64,000 nucleotides of DNA from DATLGB01 sp963740765 (GTDB lineage Bacteria; Actinomycetota; Thermoleophilia; Solirubrobacterales; Solirubrobacteraceae): positions 1 through 64,000 of the forward strand of contig CAVUFN010000007.1 in the NCBI GenBank assembly GCA_963740765.1, written 5' to 3'. This document shows positions 1-8,315 of the stretch, piece by piece. Both the position numbers and the translations under genes were made by a program. The notes under the pieces are model-generated. The model was not told where the DNA came from, ran no database searches, and worked only from the letters and a program-made list of their open reading frames with translations. Each line of letters begins with the position of its first letter. Within the stretch, counting starts at the first letter, position 1.

Positions 1-900
1 ACCACCAGATTCGCGGCCGTGCGGCGCATCGAAGTCCTCCAGCGGGCGCAGTGCGACGAGTCCGCTCGGGTTGATCTGCGGGTGCGTGCAGAAGTAGTGG
101 CGCCGGATCTCCTCGAAGCGCACCGTCTCCGCCACGCCCGGCCACTGGTACAGATCTCGCAGGTACGGCCACAGGTTCGGGTAGTCGACGACCCGCTTGA
201 GCGAGCACTTGAAGTGGATCGCGTAGACGGCGTCGAAGCGCACGAGCGTCGTGAACAGGCGCCAGTCCGTCTCCACGGGCTCCGGGCCGAACAGGAAGCG
301 GCGCGAACCCAGGCGCGCGTCCATGTCGTCGAGCGCGGCGAAGATCCCGCGCACCTCGCGCTCGTACACGTCCTGGCGGGTGGTGAAGCCGGCCTTGTAG
401 ACCGCGTTGTTGACGTCGTCGTAGAGCCGCGCGTTGAGCGCGTCGATGCCTTCGATCAGCGCGTCGGGAGCGAGCTCGACGGGGTGCTCGGCCAGCGGGG
501 CGAACACCGTCGACAGCATCCGCAGGATGTCGGCGGACTCGTTGTTGACGATCCGCCCCTCGTGCTTGTCCCACAGCACCGGGACGCTGTAGCGCCCGTC
601 GAAATCCGGGTCGGTGGAGTCGTAGGCCTCGGCGAGGTAGTCGAAGTCGTTGATCGGGTCGTCGTAGTCGTCGCTGCTGAAGCGCCAGCCCGCGTCGTCG
701 CGGATCGGGTCGACGACCGACATCGAGATCGCGTCCTCGAGGCCCATGAGCTTGCGCCCGATCACCGTCCGGTGCGCCCACGGACACGCCCACGAGACGT
801 AGAGGTGGTACCGGCCCGCCTCGACGCTGTCATCCCCACCCACCCAGCCCCGGAACGTGGAGGCCTGACGCTGGAAGGTGCCGTCGGCGGTCTCGGTCAT
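1..900 (-). CDS. Glutathionyl-hydroquinone reductase (GST superfamily), 3'-truncated by window edge
   Basis: The leftward frame is open from ATG at 900 to the window edge, so about 300 residues are present and the C-terminus is missing. The translation begins MTETADGTFQRQ and carries a CPWAHR motif, with the catalytic Cys at residue 39. This is the hallmark of the YqjG/ECM4 (Xi-class GST) family, which uses glutathione to reduce glutathionyl-hydroquinones in the cytosol. The helical C-terminal half matches the family, with segments such as NNESADILRM and DWRLFTTLVRFDAVY. Its ATG overlaps the asparaginase stop (ATGA at 897-900), so the two are translationally coupled. A family member normally ends around 320-330 residues, so only a short tail lies outside. 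Confidence 0.9.
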   Translation of the reverse strand, partial: MTETADGTFQRQASTFRGWVGGDDSVEAGRYHLYVSWACPWAHRTVIGRKLMGLEDAISMSVVDPIRDDAGWRFSSDDYDDPINDFDYLAEAYDSTDPDFDGRYSVPVLWDKHEGRIVNNESADILRMLSTVFAPLAEHPVELAPDALIEGIDALNARLYDDVNNAVYKAGFTTRQDVYEREVRGIFAALDDMDARLGSRRFLFGPEPVETDWRLFTTLVRFDAVYAIHFKCSLKRVVDYPNLWPYLRDLYQWPGVAETVRFEEIRRHYFCTHPQINPSGLVALRPLEDFDAPHGRESGG

Positions 901-1868
901 GCCACTGCTCTACCCGCGCCGACCTCCTCCCCACGCGAATTGAGCAGCGTCGGACGCGCCAGGCCGTCGAGCGCCTCGGTCCCCAGCCGCAGCCCGAACA
1001 CGTCGGCGACCACAGCCGCGCCGGCCGGATCGAGCGCGCGCATCGCGCCGTCGGCGACCTTCAGAGCGAGGCCGCGACCGTCCTCCAGGCCGACGGCCAG
1101 GACGCCCTCGGCCCCGATCTTGGCCACCAATCCATCGGTGCAGCGCATCAGCTCGGTGTCGAGGGCCCCATCGAAGGCGACCAGGTCGGGGTGCTCGCGC
1201 ATGGCGCGCGCGACCCGGTCCCCGCCGGTCCCGAGCCCACCGGACGCGAGCCGGCCGAACGCGCGGGCCAACGCACCCAGCGGTACCTGGAAGGCGAGCA
1301 TCCCGCATCCGTCGCCGCCGTACGGGACCGACTGCGGCGGCTGGTCGACCGCCGCCGCGACGGCGGCGTGCATGCCCTTCTGGACCGCATGGCCGGGCTC
1401 GAGGTAGGAGCGCGTCGGCCAGCCGCGGTGCACGCAGCGGGCCAGTGCGAGCGCGTGCTTGCCGCTGCAGTTGTGGACGATCTTCGACGGCAGCTCGCCC
1501 CGGACCCGGCGGCGGCGGTCGGCCTCGGGGTCGCGCGGGTCCAGCGGCCCGCACCCGAGATGGTGCTCGGCCAGGCCGCACGCGCGGAGGATCTCGTCGA
1601 CCACGGCCAGGTGCCGGGGCGTCCCGCCGTGGGACGCGCAGGCCAGCGCGAGGTGGTGCGCCTCGAGCCCGAAGGCCTCGAGCACGCCGTCGCGGACGGC
1701 CGGGAGCGCCTGCAGCGGCTTGACCGCCGAGCGCGGGAACACCGCCAGCTCGTTCGCCTCGTCCTCGGACTCGGCCAGCACCGCCCCGTCGGGCCCCGTC
1801 GCGCACCACACCAGCGCGTGCTCGGACTCCGTCAGCCCCCCGCGTGTGAACAGGACGCGGCGGATCAC
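897..1868 (-). CDS. L-asparaginase II family protein
   Basis: This 323-residue protein belongs to the Asparaginase_II (PF06089) family, predicted to hydrolyse L-asparagine to aspartate and ammonia in the cytosol. Visible family signatures are the N-terminal ESEHALVWC and PRSAVKPLQALP segments, SHGGTPRHLAVV near residue 80, and NCSGKHALALARC near residue 133. The length fits the family (about 310-340). It starts with GTG at 1868, four bases after the stop of the upstream dipeptidase, and ends in an ATGA overlap with the GST-like gene, giving a three-gene leftward operon. It is unrelated to the E. coli AnsA/AnsB fold family. The family is clear, but the substrate is inferred. Confidence 0.88.
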   Translation of the reverse strand: MIRRVLFTRGGLTESEHALVWCATGPDGAVLAESEDEANELAVFPRSAVKPLQALPAVRDGVLEAFGLEAHHLALACASHGGTPRHLAVVDEILRACGLAEHHLGCGPLDPRDPEADRRRRVRGELPSKIVHNCSGKHALALARCVHRGWPTRSYLEPGHAVQKGMHAAVAAAVDQPPQSVPYGGDGCGMLAFQVPLGALARAFGRLASGGLGTGGDRVARAMREHPDLVAFDGALDTELMRCTDGLVAKIGAEGVLAVGLEDGRGLALKVADGAMRALDPAGAAVVADVFGLRLGTEALDGLARPTLLNSRGEEVGAGRAVA

Positions 1869-1872
1869 GGGA

Positions 1873-3204
1873 TCACAGCCCGGCGAAGGACCGCAGCAGC
1901 TCGTGCGACGCGCGCTCGCCGAGCTTGAGCGACTCGAGCCGGTAGGACTCGTTGGGCGCGTGGATGTCGTCGTCGGGCAGCGCGAAGCCGGACACGATCG
2001 TGGTGATGCCCTTGGCGGCCAGGTCGGCGACGATCGGGATGGACCCGCCGCTGCGCTGGAAGACGGGCGGGGTTCCGCACGCCCGCTCCATCGCCTCGGC
2101 GGCGAGCCGCATCGGCTTCGAGTCGACCGGGAAGAGCGACGGATCGCCGTCGATGAAGCTCAGGTCGACGTCGGCCCCGGCCGGGACGGCGTCACGCAGC
2201 AGGCCCTCGAGCACGGAACGGATCTCGGCGCTCGACTGTCCGGGCGCCAGCCGGACGGAGACGGTGGCGTGCGCGCGGGCGGGGACGATCGTGCGCGGCT
2301 CGCCGACCACGATCTGGTTGACCTCGACGGAGGTGTCGGCGCCGTTGCGCTCGTAGAAGCGCGCGCCGGCGTCCGGGCTGACCGGCCGCCCGCCGACCTC
2401 GGCGATCAGCTCGTCGCCCGGCCGCAGCCGCGACCACGACGCCCGCTCGGCGTCGGGCACCGCGGTGACCCCGGCGCGCAGCTCGTCGCGCGGGACGCCG
2501 TCCGGGCCGGGGACGATCTGCGCAAGCAGCGTGTGCAGGACGTGCGCGGCGTTGAGCACGCTGCCGCCGTACATGCCGGAGTGCAGGTCGCGGCGGCCGA
2601 CCGTGACGCCGATCTCCCCCATCACCATCCCGCGCAGCCCGACCGTGATGGCGGGTGTGCTCGGGTCGGCCATGTCGGAGTCGAAGACGATGGCGGCGTC
2701 GGCGCCGATCTCGTCCTCGGCGAGCCAGGCGGAGACGGCCTCGCCCCCGGCCTCCTCCTCGCCCTCGACGACCACCCGGACGTTGACGGCCAGCTCGCCG
2801 GCCCGGGCCTGCGCGCAGGCGGCGTGCAGCAACGGCAGGAAGTTGCCCTTGTCGTCGGAGGCGCCGCGAGCGTAGATGCGGCCGTCGCGGAGCTCCGGCG
2901 CGAACGGATCGGAGCGCCAGGCGGCGGCGTCGCCGATCGACTGGACGTCGTAGTGGCCGTAGATGAGCACCGTCGGGGCGTCGGCGCGGTTGGCCTTCAG
3001 CTCCCCGTAGGCGATCGGGTTGCCGCGGGTGATGAGCAGCTCGGCCTTGCCGCCGGCCGCGTCGACGCGCTCGCAGACGAAGGCGGCCGCCGCGCGCAGG
3101 TCCTCCTCGGCGCCGCCGCCCGTCGAGATCGACGGGATGCGCAGCCAGGCGAGGAGGTCATCGAGGAGCGGATCGGACAAGATGGGGAGCGTAATGACGC
3201 TCAT
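1873..3204 (-). CDS. M20 family dipeptidase/metallopeptidase
   Basis: A zinc peptidase of the M20 (carnosinase-like CNDP/PepV) family, first gene of the leftward operon. Zinc-ligand motifs appear in order: GHYDVQS, ASDDKGN, VEGEEEAGGE, FDSDM and a distal His region, with the dimerisation (lid) domain between. With the ATG at 3204 (MSVITLPILS) the protein is 443 residues, normal for the family. That ATG lies inside the start region of the oppositely oriented NYN gene (ATG 3194), so the two 5' ends would overlap by 11 bases. A TTG at 3180 would avoid the overlap. The reading frame stays open further upstream, but that segment lies antisense to the NYN gene and looks non-coding. Confidence 0.88.
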   Translation of the reverse strand: MSVITLPILSDPLLDDLLAWLRIPSISTGGGAEEDLRAAAAFVCERVDAAGGKAELLITRGNPIAYGELKANRADAPTVLIYGHYDVQSIGDAAAWRSDPFAPELRDGRIYARGASDDKGNFLPLLHAACAQARAGELAVNVRVVVEGEEEAGGEAVSAWLAEDEIGADAAIVFDSDMADPSTPAITVGLRGMVMGEIGVTVGRRDLHSGMYGGSVLNAAHVLHTLLAQIVPGPDGVPRDELRAGVTAVPDAERASWSRLRPGDELIAEVGGRPVSPDAGARFYERNGADTSVEVNQIVVGEPRTIVPARAHATVSVRLAPGQSSAEIRSVLEGLLRDAVPAGADVDLSFIDGDPSLFPVDSKPMRLAAEAMERACGTPPVFQRSGGSIPIVADLAAKGITTIVSGFALPDDDIHAPNESYRLESLKLGERASHELLRSFAGL

Positions 3205-3505
3205 CGTCGACGGCATGAACGTCATCGGCTCCGTGCCCGACGGCTGGTGGAAGGACCGCACCGGCGCGATGCGGCGGCTGGCCGCGCAGCTGGAGCCTGG
3301 GGCGTTGCTCGTGCTCGACGGCACGCCGCGCGAGATCGGCTACGAGGACGTCCGCTGGGCGCCCGTCGCCGACGACCTGATCGCCGAGCTCGCCCGCGCC
3401 GGCGACACCGTGGTCACCTCCGACCGCGGGTTGATCGCTCGCTTACCGGACGGCTGCGAGGTCGTTCCGGCCCGCGCGTTCCGGGTAGCGCTCGACCATG
3501 GCTGA
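3194..3505 (+). CDS. Small NYN-domain (YacP-like) putative ribonuclease
   Basis: A 103-residue protein starting MTLIVDGMNVIGSVPDGWW. The hydrophobic strand followed by DGMNVIG is the first acidic motif of NYN/PIN-fold nucleases (YacP/Rae1-like). Further conserved acidic positions follow in LLVLDGTP and in VVTSDRGLIARL, where Asp of SDRG fits the PIN-like site. Such proteins bind a metal and cut RNA; the target here is unknown. It is shorter than YacP (about 170), consisting of little more than the core fold. The 3' end overlaps the following PfpI gene by 8 bases, so the two are probably co-transcribed. The start overlaps the divergent M20 gene. Confidence 0.75.
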   Translation: MTLIVDGMNVIGSVPDGWWKDRTGAMRRLAAQLEPGALLVLDGTPREIGYEDVRWAPVADDLIAELARAGDTVVTSDRGLIARLPDGCEVVPARAFRVALDHG

Positions 3506-4037
3506 CGAACTGAACGGCAAGAAGCTCGCGGTCCTCGCCGCAGACGGCGTGGAGGAGGTCGAGCTCGTCGAGCCGCGCAAGGCGGTCGAGCACGCCGGCG
3601 CCTCGTCCGAGCTGCTCTCGCTGGAGACGGCCGACATCCAGGCGATGGAGTCCGACATCAACCCGACGGGGACGTACCCCGTCGACAAGCTCGTCGCCGA
3701 CGCGAGCGTCGACGACTACGACGGCCTGCTCCTCCCCGGCGGCACGGTCAACCCGGACAACCTGCGGGCCGACGCGGACGCCGTCGCGTTCGTGAAGGCG
3801 TTCGTGGAGTCGGGCAAGCCCGTCGCGGCGATCTGCCACGGGCCGTGGACGCTCGTGGAGGCCGGCGTCGTCGCGGGACGGACGCTGACGTCCTATCCCT
3901 CCATCCGGACCGACATCCGCAACGCCGGTGGCACCGTCGTCGACGAGGAGGTCGCGGTCGACGGGAACCTGATCACGAGTCGCAGCCCCGACGACCTCGA
4001 AGCGTTCTGCGCGAAGCTCGTGGAGGCGCTTACTTGA
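3498..4037 (+). CDS. DJ-1/PfpI family protein
   Basis: A 179-residue class I glutamine amidotransferase-like protein of the DJ-1/PfpI/YhbO family. The nucleophile elbow is AICHGPW with Cys113. The preceding acidic residue is in GVEEVELVEP, and LLLPGGTVNPDNLR is the family's GG loop. Members act as deglycases, chaperones or peptidases in the cytosol during stress, and the sequence cannot say which. It starts at ATG 3498 inside the end of the NYN gene. Its TGA (4035-4037) lies inside the end of infA on the other strand (8-base tail-to-tail overlap), which leaves no room for a separate terminator. Confidence 0.88.
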   Translation: MADELNGKKLAVLAADGVEEVELVEPRKAVEHAGASSELLSLETADIQAMESDINPTGTYPVDKLVADASVDDYDGLLLPGGTVNPDNLRADADAVAFVKAFVESGKPVAAICHGPWTLVEAGVVAGRTLTSYPSIRTDIRNAGGTVVDEEVAVDGNLITSRSPDDLEAFCAKLVEALT

Positions 4038-4248
4038 AGCGGTAGGTGATGCGGCCGCGGCTGAGGTCGTACGGCGACACCTCGACCCGGACACGGTCGC
4101 CCGGCAGCACGCGGATGCGGAAGCGGCGCATCTTCCCGGCCAGGTGACCGAGCACCTCGTGGCCGTTGTCCAGCTTGACGCGGAACATGAGTGACGGCAG
4201 GGCCTCGACGACCTCGCCCTCGAACTCCACCTTCTCTTCTACTGGAAT
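4030..4248 (-). CDS. infA: Translation initiation factor IF-1, probable ATT start
   Basis: The protein is clearly IF-1: EGEVVEALPSLMFRVKL, NGHEVLGHLAGKMRRFRIRVLPGD and VEVSPYDLSRGRITYRFK are the S1/OB-fold signatures. IF-1 occupies the ribosomal A site during initiation. No ATG, GTG or TTG lies where the family starts. Upstream reads AGGAGGG, TTCC, then ATT CCA GTA GAA. The GGAGG core is five bases from ATT at 4248-4246, and starting there gives exactly 72 residues, the usual IF-1 length. An in-frame GTG at 4230 would delete the first six residues and is poorly spaced from the Shine-Dalgarno. The far-upstream ATG at 4332 would add 28 atypical residues. A candidate -10 (TAGGAT) lies near 4284-4289 in the 50-base gap shared with the divergent methyltransferase. 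Confidence 0.9.
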   Translation of the reverse strand: MPVEEKVEFEGEVVEALPSLMFRVKLDNGHEVLGHLAGKMRRFRIRVLPGDRVRVEVSPYDLSRGRITYRFK

Positions 4249-4258
4249 GGAACCCTCC
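4246..4258 (-). promoter_or_regulatory. Strong ribosome binding site plus ATT initiation codon of infA
   Basis: Reading leftward, AGGAGGG spans 4259-4253 and is followed by TTCC and ATT at 4248-4246. It is the only good Shine-Dalgarno match in the gap, and its spacing selects the ATT codon. In E. coli, infC (IF-3) uses AUU for autoregulation. Comparable control here is inference only. Confidence 0.65.
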
Positions 4259-4298
4259 TGATCGACGAACAGTGACCCCTTAATCCTAGGCTCCGGCC

Positions 4299-5186
4299 GT
4301 GCGTTTGGCCACCGAGGCATGGATCGCTGCATGGCGGGCGCGGCGAAAGGTGGGAAAGCCGAGCCAGGAGCAGTGGGAGGCCCAGCGGCAGCAGTGGATC
4401 CGCGACCACGCTCCCGGGCGCTCCTTCGCCGACGTCGGCGGCGTGCTGTTCCTCAGCGGCGGGCGCGCGTTCGCGGCCGAGGAGGCGGGCGCCACCGCGG
4501 TCACGCTGGTGGACGCGAGCGACGAGCTCGGTCCGTTCGCAGACGAGCGCTCGCGCCGCGGGTCGTCCGTCCGCTACGTCCAGGGCGACGTCCACGATCC
4601 GGTCGTCCTCAAGCAGGCCGGCGTCCACGACGTCGTCTGGTGCACCGGCGTCCTCTACCACTCGCCCGACCCGGTGCAGATGCTCAACCACCTGCGCCAG
4701 ATCACCCGCGAGTACCTGTTCCTCGGTACCCACTCGATCCCCGAGCTGCCCGGCGTCGCCCAGGGCTGCGTCTTCTACCCGTACCTGGACGACGACGACC
4801 GCGCCGCGTACCAGCGCCCGCACTGGGGCGACCTCAGCGGCGGCTGGGGCGTCGGCACCCCGTTCGTGGAGACGCCCATGCTCGGGCACGGCAACTTCTG
4901 GTGGGGCATGACCCCGTCGGCGCTGCGGGCGATGCTGCGCGCCGCGCGGTTCGAGGTCGTCGCCGAGCCCCGCACCCACGCATCCCCCTGGTACACGGAC
5001 ATCGTCGCGCGCCCGCTCGACCGCGACCCCGTCCTCCCGCCCGTCTCGTACTACCGCGAGCGGGGCGAGGCTCGCGCCGCCGGCCGCGAGGTCCCGCCGC
5101 TGGAGGGCTACTACGACTGGCTTCGCGATCGTGAGCCGCGCCCGCCGCTCGAGTCGGTGGCGAAGCGACCACGGCGCCGGCCGTAG
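4299..5186 (+). CDS. Class I SAM-dependent methyltransferase
   Basis: A 295-residue protein starting at GTG 4299. The Rossmann methyltransferase core is visible: SFADVGGVLFLSGGRAFAAEEAGA (motif I region), VTLVDASDE (acidic end of strand 2), YVQGDVHD (motif II) and DVVWCTGVLYHSPDPVQML, the D-x-V...G-V-L-Y-H motif found in CmoB-like and other small-molecule methyltransferases. The substrate is not evident. It is divergent from infA across 50 bases and convergent with the next gene across two bases, so it is a single-gene unit. No membrane segments or signal peptide are seen. Confidence 0.75.
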   Translation: MRLATEAWIAAWRARRKVGKPSQEQWEAQRQQWIRDHAPGRSFADVGGVLFLSGGRAFAAEEAGATAVTLVDASDELGPFADERSRRGSSVRYVQGDVHDPVVLKQAGVHDVVWCTGVLYHSPDPVQMLNHLRQITREYLFLGTHSIPELPGVAQGCVFYPYLDDDDRAAYQRPHWGDLSGGWGVGTPFVETPMLGHGNFWWGMTPSALRAMLRAARFEVVAEPRTHASPWYTDIVARPLDRDPVLPPVSYYRERGEARAAGREVPPLEGYYDWLRDREPRPPLESVAKRPRRRP

Positions 5187-5188
5187 CG

Positions 5189-6085
5189 TCAGGCGGCGAG
5201 CGGTTGCTCGGCGTGCGGGTCGGCCGGGACGGCGGCCAGCGTGCTGCGCAGGCCGGTCAGGGCGTGGGCACCGAGCGGAGCGGGGAGCCAGATCGCGATG
5301 GCGCGGTAGGTGGCGACCGCGGCCAGCGCGAGCGGGGCGGCGACGCCGAGGAAGACGAAGACGCCGATCATTCCGCTGGAGGCCGCGCCGGGGAGCGGGA
5401 TGGTGTTGGCCACCTGGCCGAGGAAGTAGCCCACGGCGACCGTCGCGATCGCGGGCGGAGCGCCGACGGCGTGGAAGGCGGCCCACAGCACGGCGCAGTC
5501 GAAGAGCCACCACGCGGGGGCGCCGAGCAGGCGCACGTGCGGGCGGCGCAGGAGCGCGCGGGCGCGGCGGACGGCGCCGGAGAGCTTGGGGACGAACGGC
5601 GCGGCGAGCATCGCGGCGCCGGCCACGGCGGCGGGGACGAGCAGGCCGGCGGCGAGGCTCGCGGCGAGCAGCGCGGCGAGGAAGACGGCGTAGAGGACGA
5701 CGAGGAACGTGAGCAGGTCGGCTGCGTCCCGGCCCCGGCGCCTGAGCACCCACAGGGTCAGCGCGGCGCCGCCGGCGCCCGCGGTCGGCAGCAGCCGCGT
5801 GGCAGCGGCGCCCGCGAGGGTCGTGCGATAGCTGTCCGACCAGGCCAGCCCGGTCACGTGGCGGGTGAGCGCGATGTAGCCGGCGAAGGAGAGGACCTCG
5901 AAGCCGGCGGCCGCGACGGCCCAGGCCGGGTCGGCGCTCAGCATGCGCTCGAAGGCCGCGACCAGGGTCCGGCCGAGGCCGCCCGAGAGCAGCGCCACGA
6001 TGGCGACGGCGGCCAGCACGAGCGCGGGCACGCGCAGCCGGCGGACGAGGTCCCGGAAGGAGATGGTCTCGAACGCGACCGGCAT
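5189..6085 (-). CDS. Lysylphosphatidylglycerol synthase-like (UPF0104) integral membrane protein
   Basis: A 298-residue protein with about seven to eight hydrophobic segments and the layout of the LPG_synthase_TM/YbhN (UPF0104) family. Family-type signatures are ATRLLPTAGAGGAALTLW near residues 95-112 and FLGQVANTIPLPGAASSGMIG near residues 218-238 (the P-x-P-G-G-x-G-x-x-E-like region, here without the Glu). There is no soluble MprF catalytic domain, so lipid lysylation is not expected. Members are usually transporters or flippase-like proteins of unknown substrate. The ATG at 6085 gives a normal start. It is divergent from glgP across 106 bases. Confidence 0.78.
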   Translation of the reverse strand: MPVAFETISFRDLVRRLRVPALVLAAVAIVALLSGGLGRTLVAAFERMLSADPAWAVAAAGFEVLSFAGYIALTRHVTGLAWSDSYRTTLAGAAATRLLPTAGAGGAALTLWVLRRRGRDAADLLTFLVVLYAVFLAALLAASLAAGLLVPAAVAGAAMLAAPFVPKLSGAVRRARALLRRPHVRLLGAPAWWLFDCAVLWAAFHAVGAPPAIATVAVGYFLGQVANTIPLPGAASSGMIGVFVFLGVAAPLALAAVATYRAIAIWLPAPLGAHALTGLRSTLAAVPADPHAEQPLAA

Positions 6086-6191
6086 GCCATGAAGACTGCC
6101 GGGTCGGCGGGCGCGTTACATCGGCCCATGGGGCGATCCGGGGTCCTCCCATCGGATGATTGGCCGACAGCGTGTCGGGAAGGCTGATTGG

Positions 6192-8315
6192 ATGCCCGCC
6201 GTGCTTGGAGACGCCGATCTTGCCCGCGCTGCCGACGCTCTCGCGTGGCGCCTCCCCGACCCGCTGGCCCCGCTCGCCCGGCTCGCGTACAACTACCGGT
6301 GGGCCTGGTTGCCCGGCGGCTCGGAGCTGTTCCGCTCGATCGACGCGCGCCGCTGGCGCCTTGTCGCGGGCAACCCGGTGCGGCTGCTGCAGGAAGCCTC
6401 GAGCGAGGCGCTGGATCGTGCCGCCAACGACGACGCGCTGATCGGCATCGCCGCGTCGCTGGAGGAACAGGTCCGCCAGGACCTCGCCCGGAAACGCGTC
6501 CCACCCGCCCCCGTCGAGGAGGCGCATCCCGTCGCCTACTTCTCGGCCGAGTTCGCCGTCCATCAGTCGCTGCCCGTCTACTCGGGCGGCCTCGGCGCGC
6601 TCGCCGGCGACATCCTCAAGGAGGCCTCCGACCGCGCTCTGCCGCTCGTCGGCGTCGGCCTCATGTACCGGCGCGGCTACTTCCGCCAGCGCATCGACCA
6701 CTCCGGCTGGCAGCAGGAGTACTGGATCCTCACCGACCCCGAGCGCCTGCCCGCCGCACTCGTCACCGGCGCGGACGGCGAGCCCATCAAGATCACGATC
6801 ACGTGCGCGGACGACGACGTCACCGCGCAGATCTGGCGGGTCGACGTCGGGCGCGTCCCGCTGCTGCTGATGGACACCGAGGTGCCCGAGAACGACGGCG
6901 TCAGCCGCTGGATCACCAGCCGCCTCTACGACGGCGACCCCGACACGCGCCTCGCCCAGTACACGCTGCTCGGCCTCGGCGGCGTCGCAGCGCTCGAGCG
7001 CCTCGGCGTCGAGCCCGGCGTCGTCCACCTCAACGAGGGCCACGCCGCCTTCGCGGCGCTCGCCCGCGCCAAGGCCCACGGCGGCGACTTCGACGCCGCC
7101 CGCGCGGAGACCATCTTCACCACCCACACGCCCGTCCCGGCCGGCAACGACACCTACCCCGCCGACCAGGTCCTGCGCACGCTCGGCCGCTTCATCGGCG
7201 ACAACGGCTTCGACGGCGGCGAGCTGATCCGCAAGGGCCGCACCCATCCCGACGACGAGCACGAGCCGTTCGGCGTCACCCAGTTCGCGCTGCGCACGAG
7301 CCGCGCGGCCAACGGCGTGTCCGCCCGCCATGGCGACGTCGCGCGCGACATGTGGCGCGACCTCGAGCTGCCGATCGGTCACGTCACCAACGGCGTCCAC
7401 ATCCCGAGCTGGGTCGGCGAGCCGATGCGCAAGCTGCTCGACCACCACCTGGGCGACGGCTGGGCCACCCGCGCCGAGGACGACGCGACCTGGGCGCCGC
7501 TGGACAACGCGTCCGACGAGGAGCTGTGGAACGTGCGCAACGAGCAGCGCGCCCGCCTCGTCGACTTCGTCCGCGAGCGCTCGACCACCGACCGCCTGTC
7601 CCGCGGCGACGCCCGCCACATCGTCAAGGCGGCCGCGACGGCGTTCGACCCCAACGTCCTCACGATCGGCTTCGCCCGCCGCGTCGCCACCTACAAGCGG
7701 CTCAACCTGCTGTTCCGGGACCCCGAGCGGGCGATCGGCCTCGTCACCGGCGACCGCCCCGTTCAGCTGCTGATCTCGGGCAAGGCGCACCCCAAGGACG
7801 ACGAGGGCAAGCGCCTCGTGCAGGAGCTGTTCAGCCTCAAGGACCGCGGCAACGTCGCCGAGCGCGTCGTCTTCCTGGAGGACTACGACCTCGGCACCGC
7901 CGCCCGTCTCGTGCGCGGCTGCGACGTGTGGGTCAACGTCCCACGCCCGCCGCTGGAGGCGTCCGGCACGTCGGGCATGAAGTCCGTTCTCAACGGCGGC
8001 ATCCAGCTCTCCGTGCTCGACGGCTGGTGGTACGAGGCCTACGACGGCCACAACGGCTGGGCCTTGAACGGCGACGTGATGGACGACCACGGCCACCAGG
8101 ACCACCTCCACGCGGAGGAGCTCTACCGGCTGCTCGAGCAGGAGGTCGTCCCGGCCTTCTACGACCGCGACGAGTCTGACCTGCCGCGCGCCTGGATCGC
8201 CCGGCTGCGCGCGTCGATGAAGACCAACGGCCCGCGCTACTCCGCCAGCCGCATGCTGCGCGACTACGAGAACCAGTTCTACGCCACGAAGGCGGTCAGC
8301 GAGCGCGCGGCCTGA
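6192..8315 (+). CDS. glgP: Alpha-glucan (glycogen/maltodextrin) phosphorylase
   Basis: A 707-residue GT35 phosphorylase that releases glucose-1-phosphate from alpha-1,4-glucans in the cytosol. Signatures include PVAYFSAEFAVHQSLPVYSGGLGALAGD (short-form AGP family, TIGR02094 type), VHLNEGHAAF, TNGVHIPSW and GFARRVATYKRLNLL. The PLP-lysine motif is EASGTSGMKSVLNGG, with Lys597. The length fits the compact actinobacterial/archaeal form, smaller than the roughly 800-residue E. coli type. The start at ATG 6192 follows a GGAAGG Shine-Dalgarno. Its last 37 bases overlap the end of the convergent tetR gene. No glycogen synthesis gene is adjacent. Confidence 0.95.
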   Translation: MPAVLGDADLARAADALAWRLPDPLAPLARLAYNYRWAWLPGGSELFRSIDARRWRLVAGNPVRLLQEASSEALDRAANDDALIGIAASLEEQVRQDLARKRVPPAPVEEAHPVAYFSAEFAVHQSLPVYSGGLGALAGDILKEASDRALPLVGVGLMYRRGYFRQRIDHSGWQQEYWILTDPERLPAALVTGADGEPIKITITCADDDVTAQIWRVDVGRVPLLLMDTEVPENDGVSRWITSRLYDGDPDTRLAQYTLLGLGGVAALERLGVEPGVVHLNEGHAAFAALARAKAHGGDFDAARAETIFTTHTPVPAGNDTYPADQVLRTLGRFIGDNGFDGGELIRKGRTHPDDEHEPFGVTQFALRTSRAANGVSARHGDVARDMWRDLELPIGHVTNGVHIPSWVGEPMRKLLDHHLGDGWATRAEDDATWAPLDNASDEELWNVRNEQRARLVDFVRERSTTDRLSRGDARHIVKAAATAFDPNVLTIGFARRVATYKRLNLLFRDPERAIGLVTGDRPVQLLISGKAHPKDDEGKRLVQELFSLKDRGNVAERVVFLEDYDLGTAARLVRGCDVWVNVPRPPLEASGTSGMKSVLNGGIQLSVLDGWWYEAYDGHNGWALNGDVMDDHGHQDHLHAEELYRLLEQEVVPAFYDRDESDLPRAWIARLRASMKTNGPRYSASRMLRDYENQFYATKAVSERAA

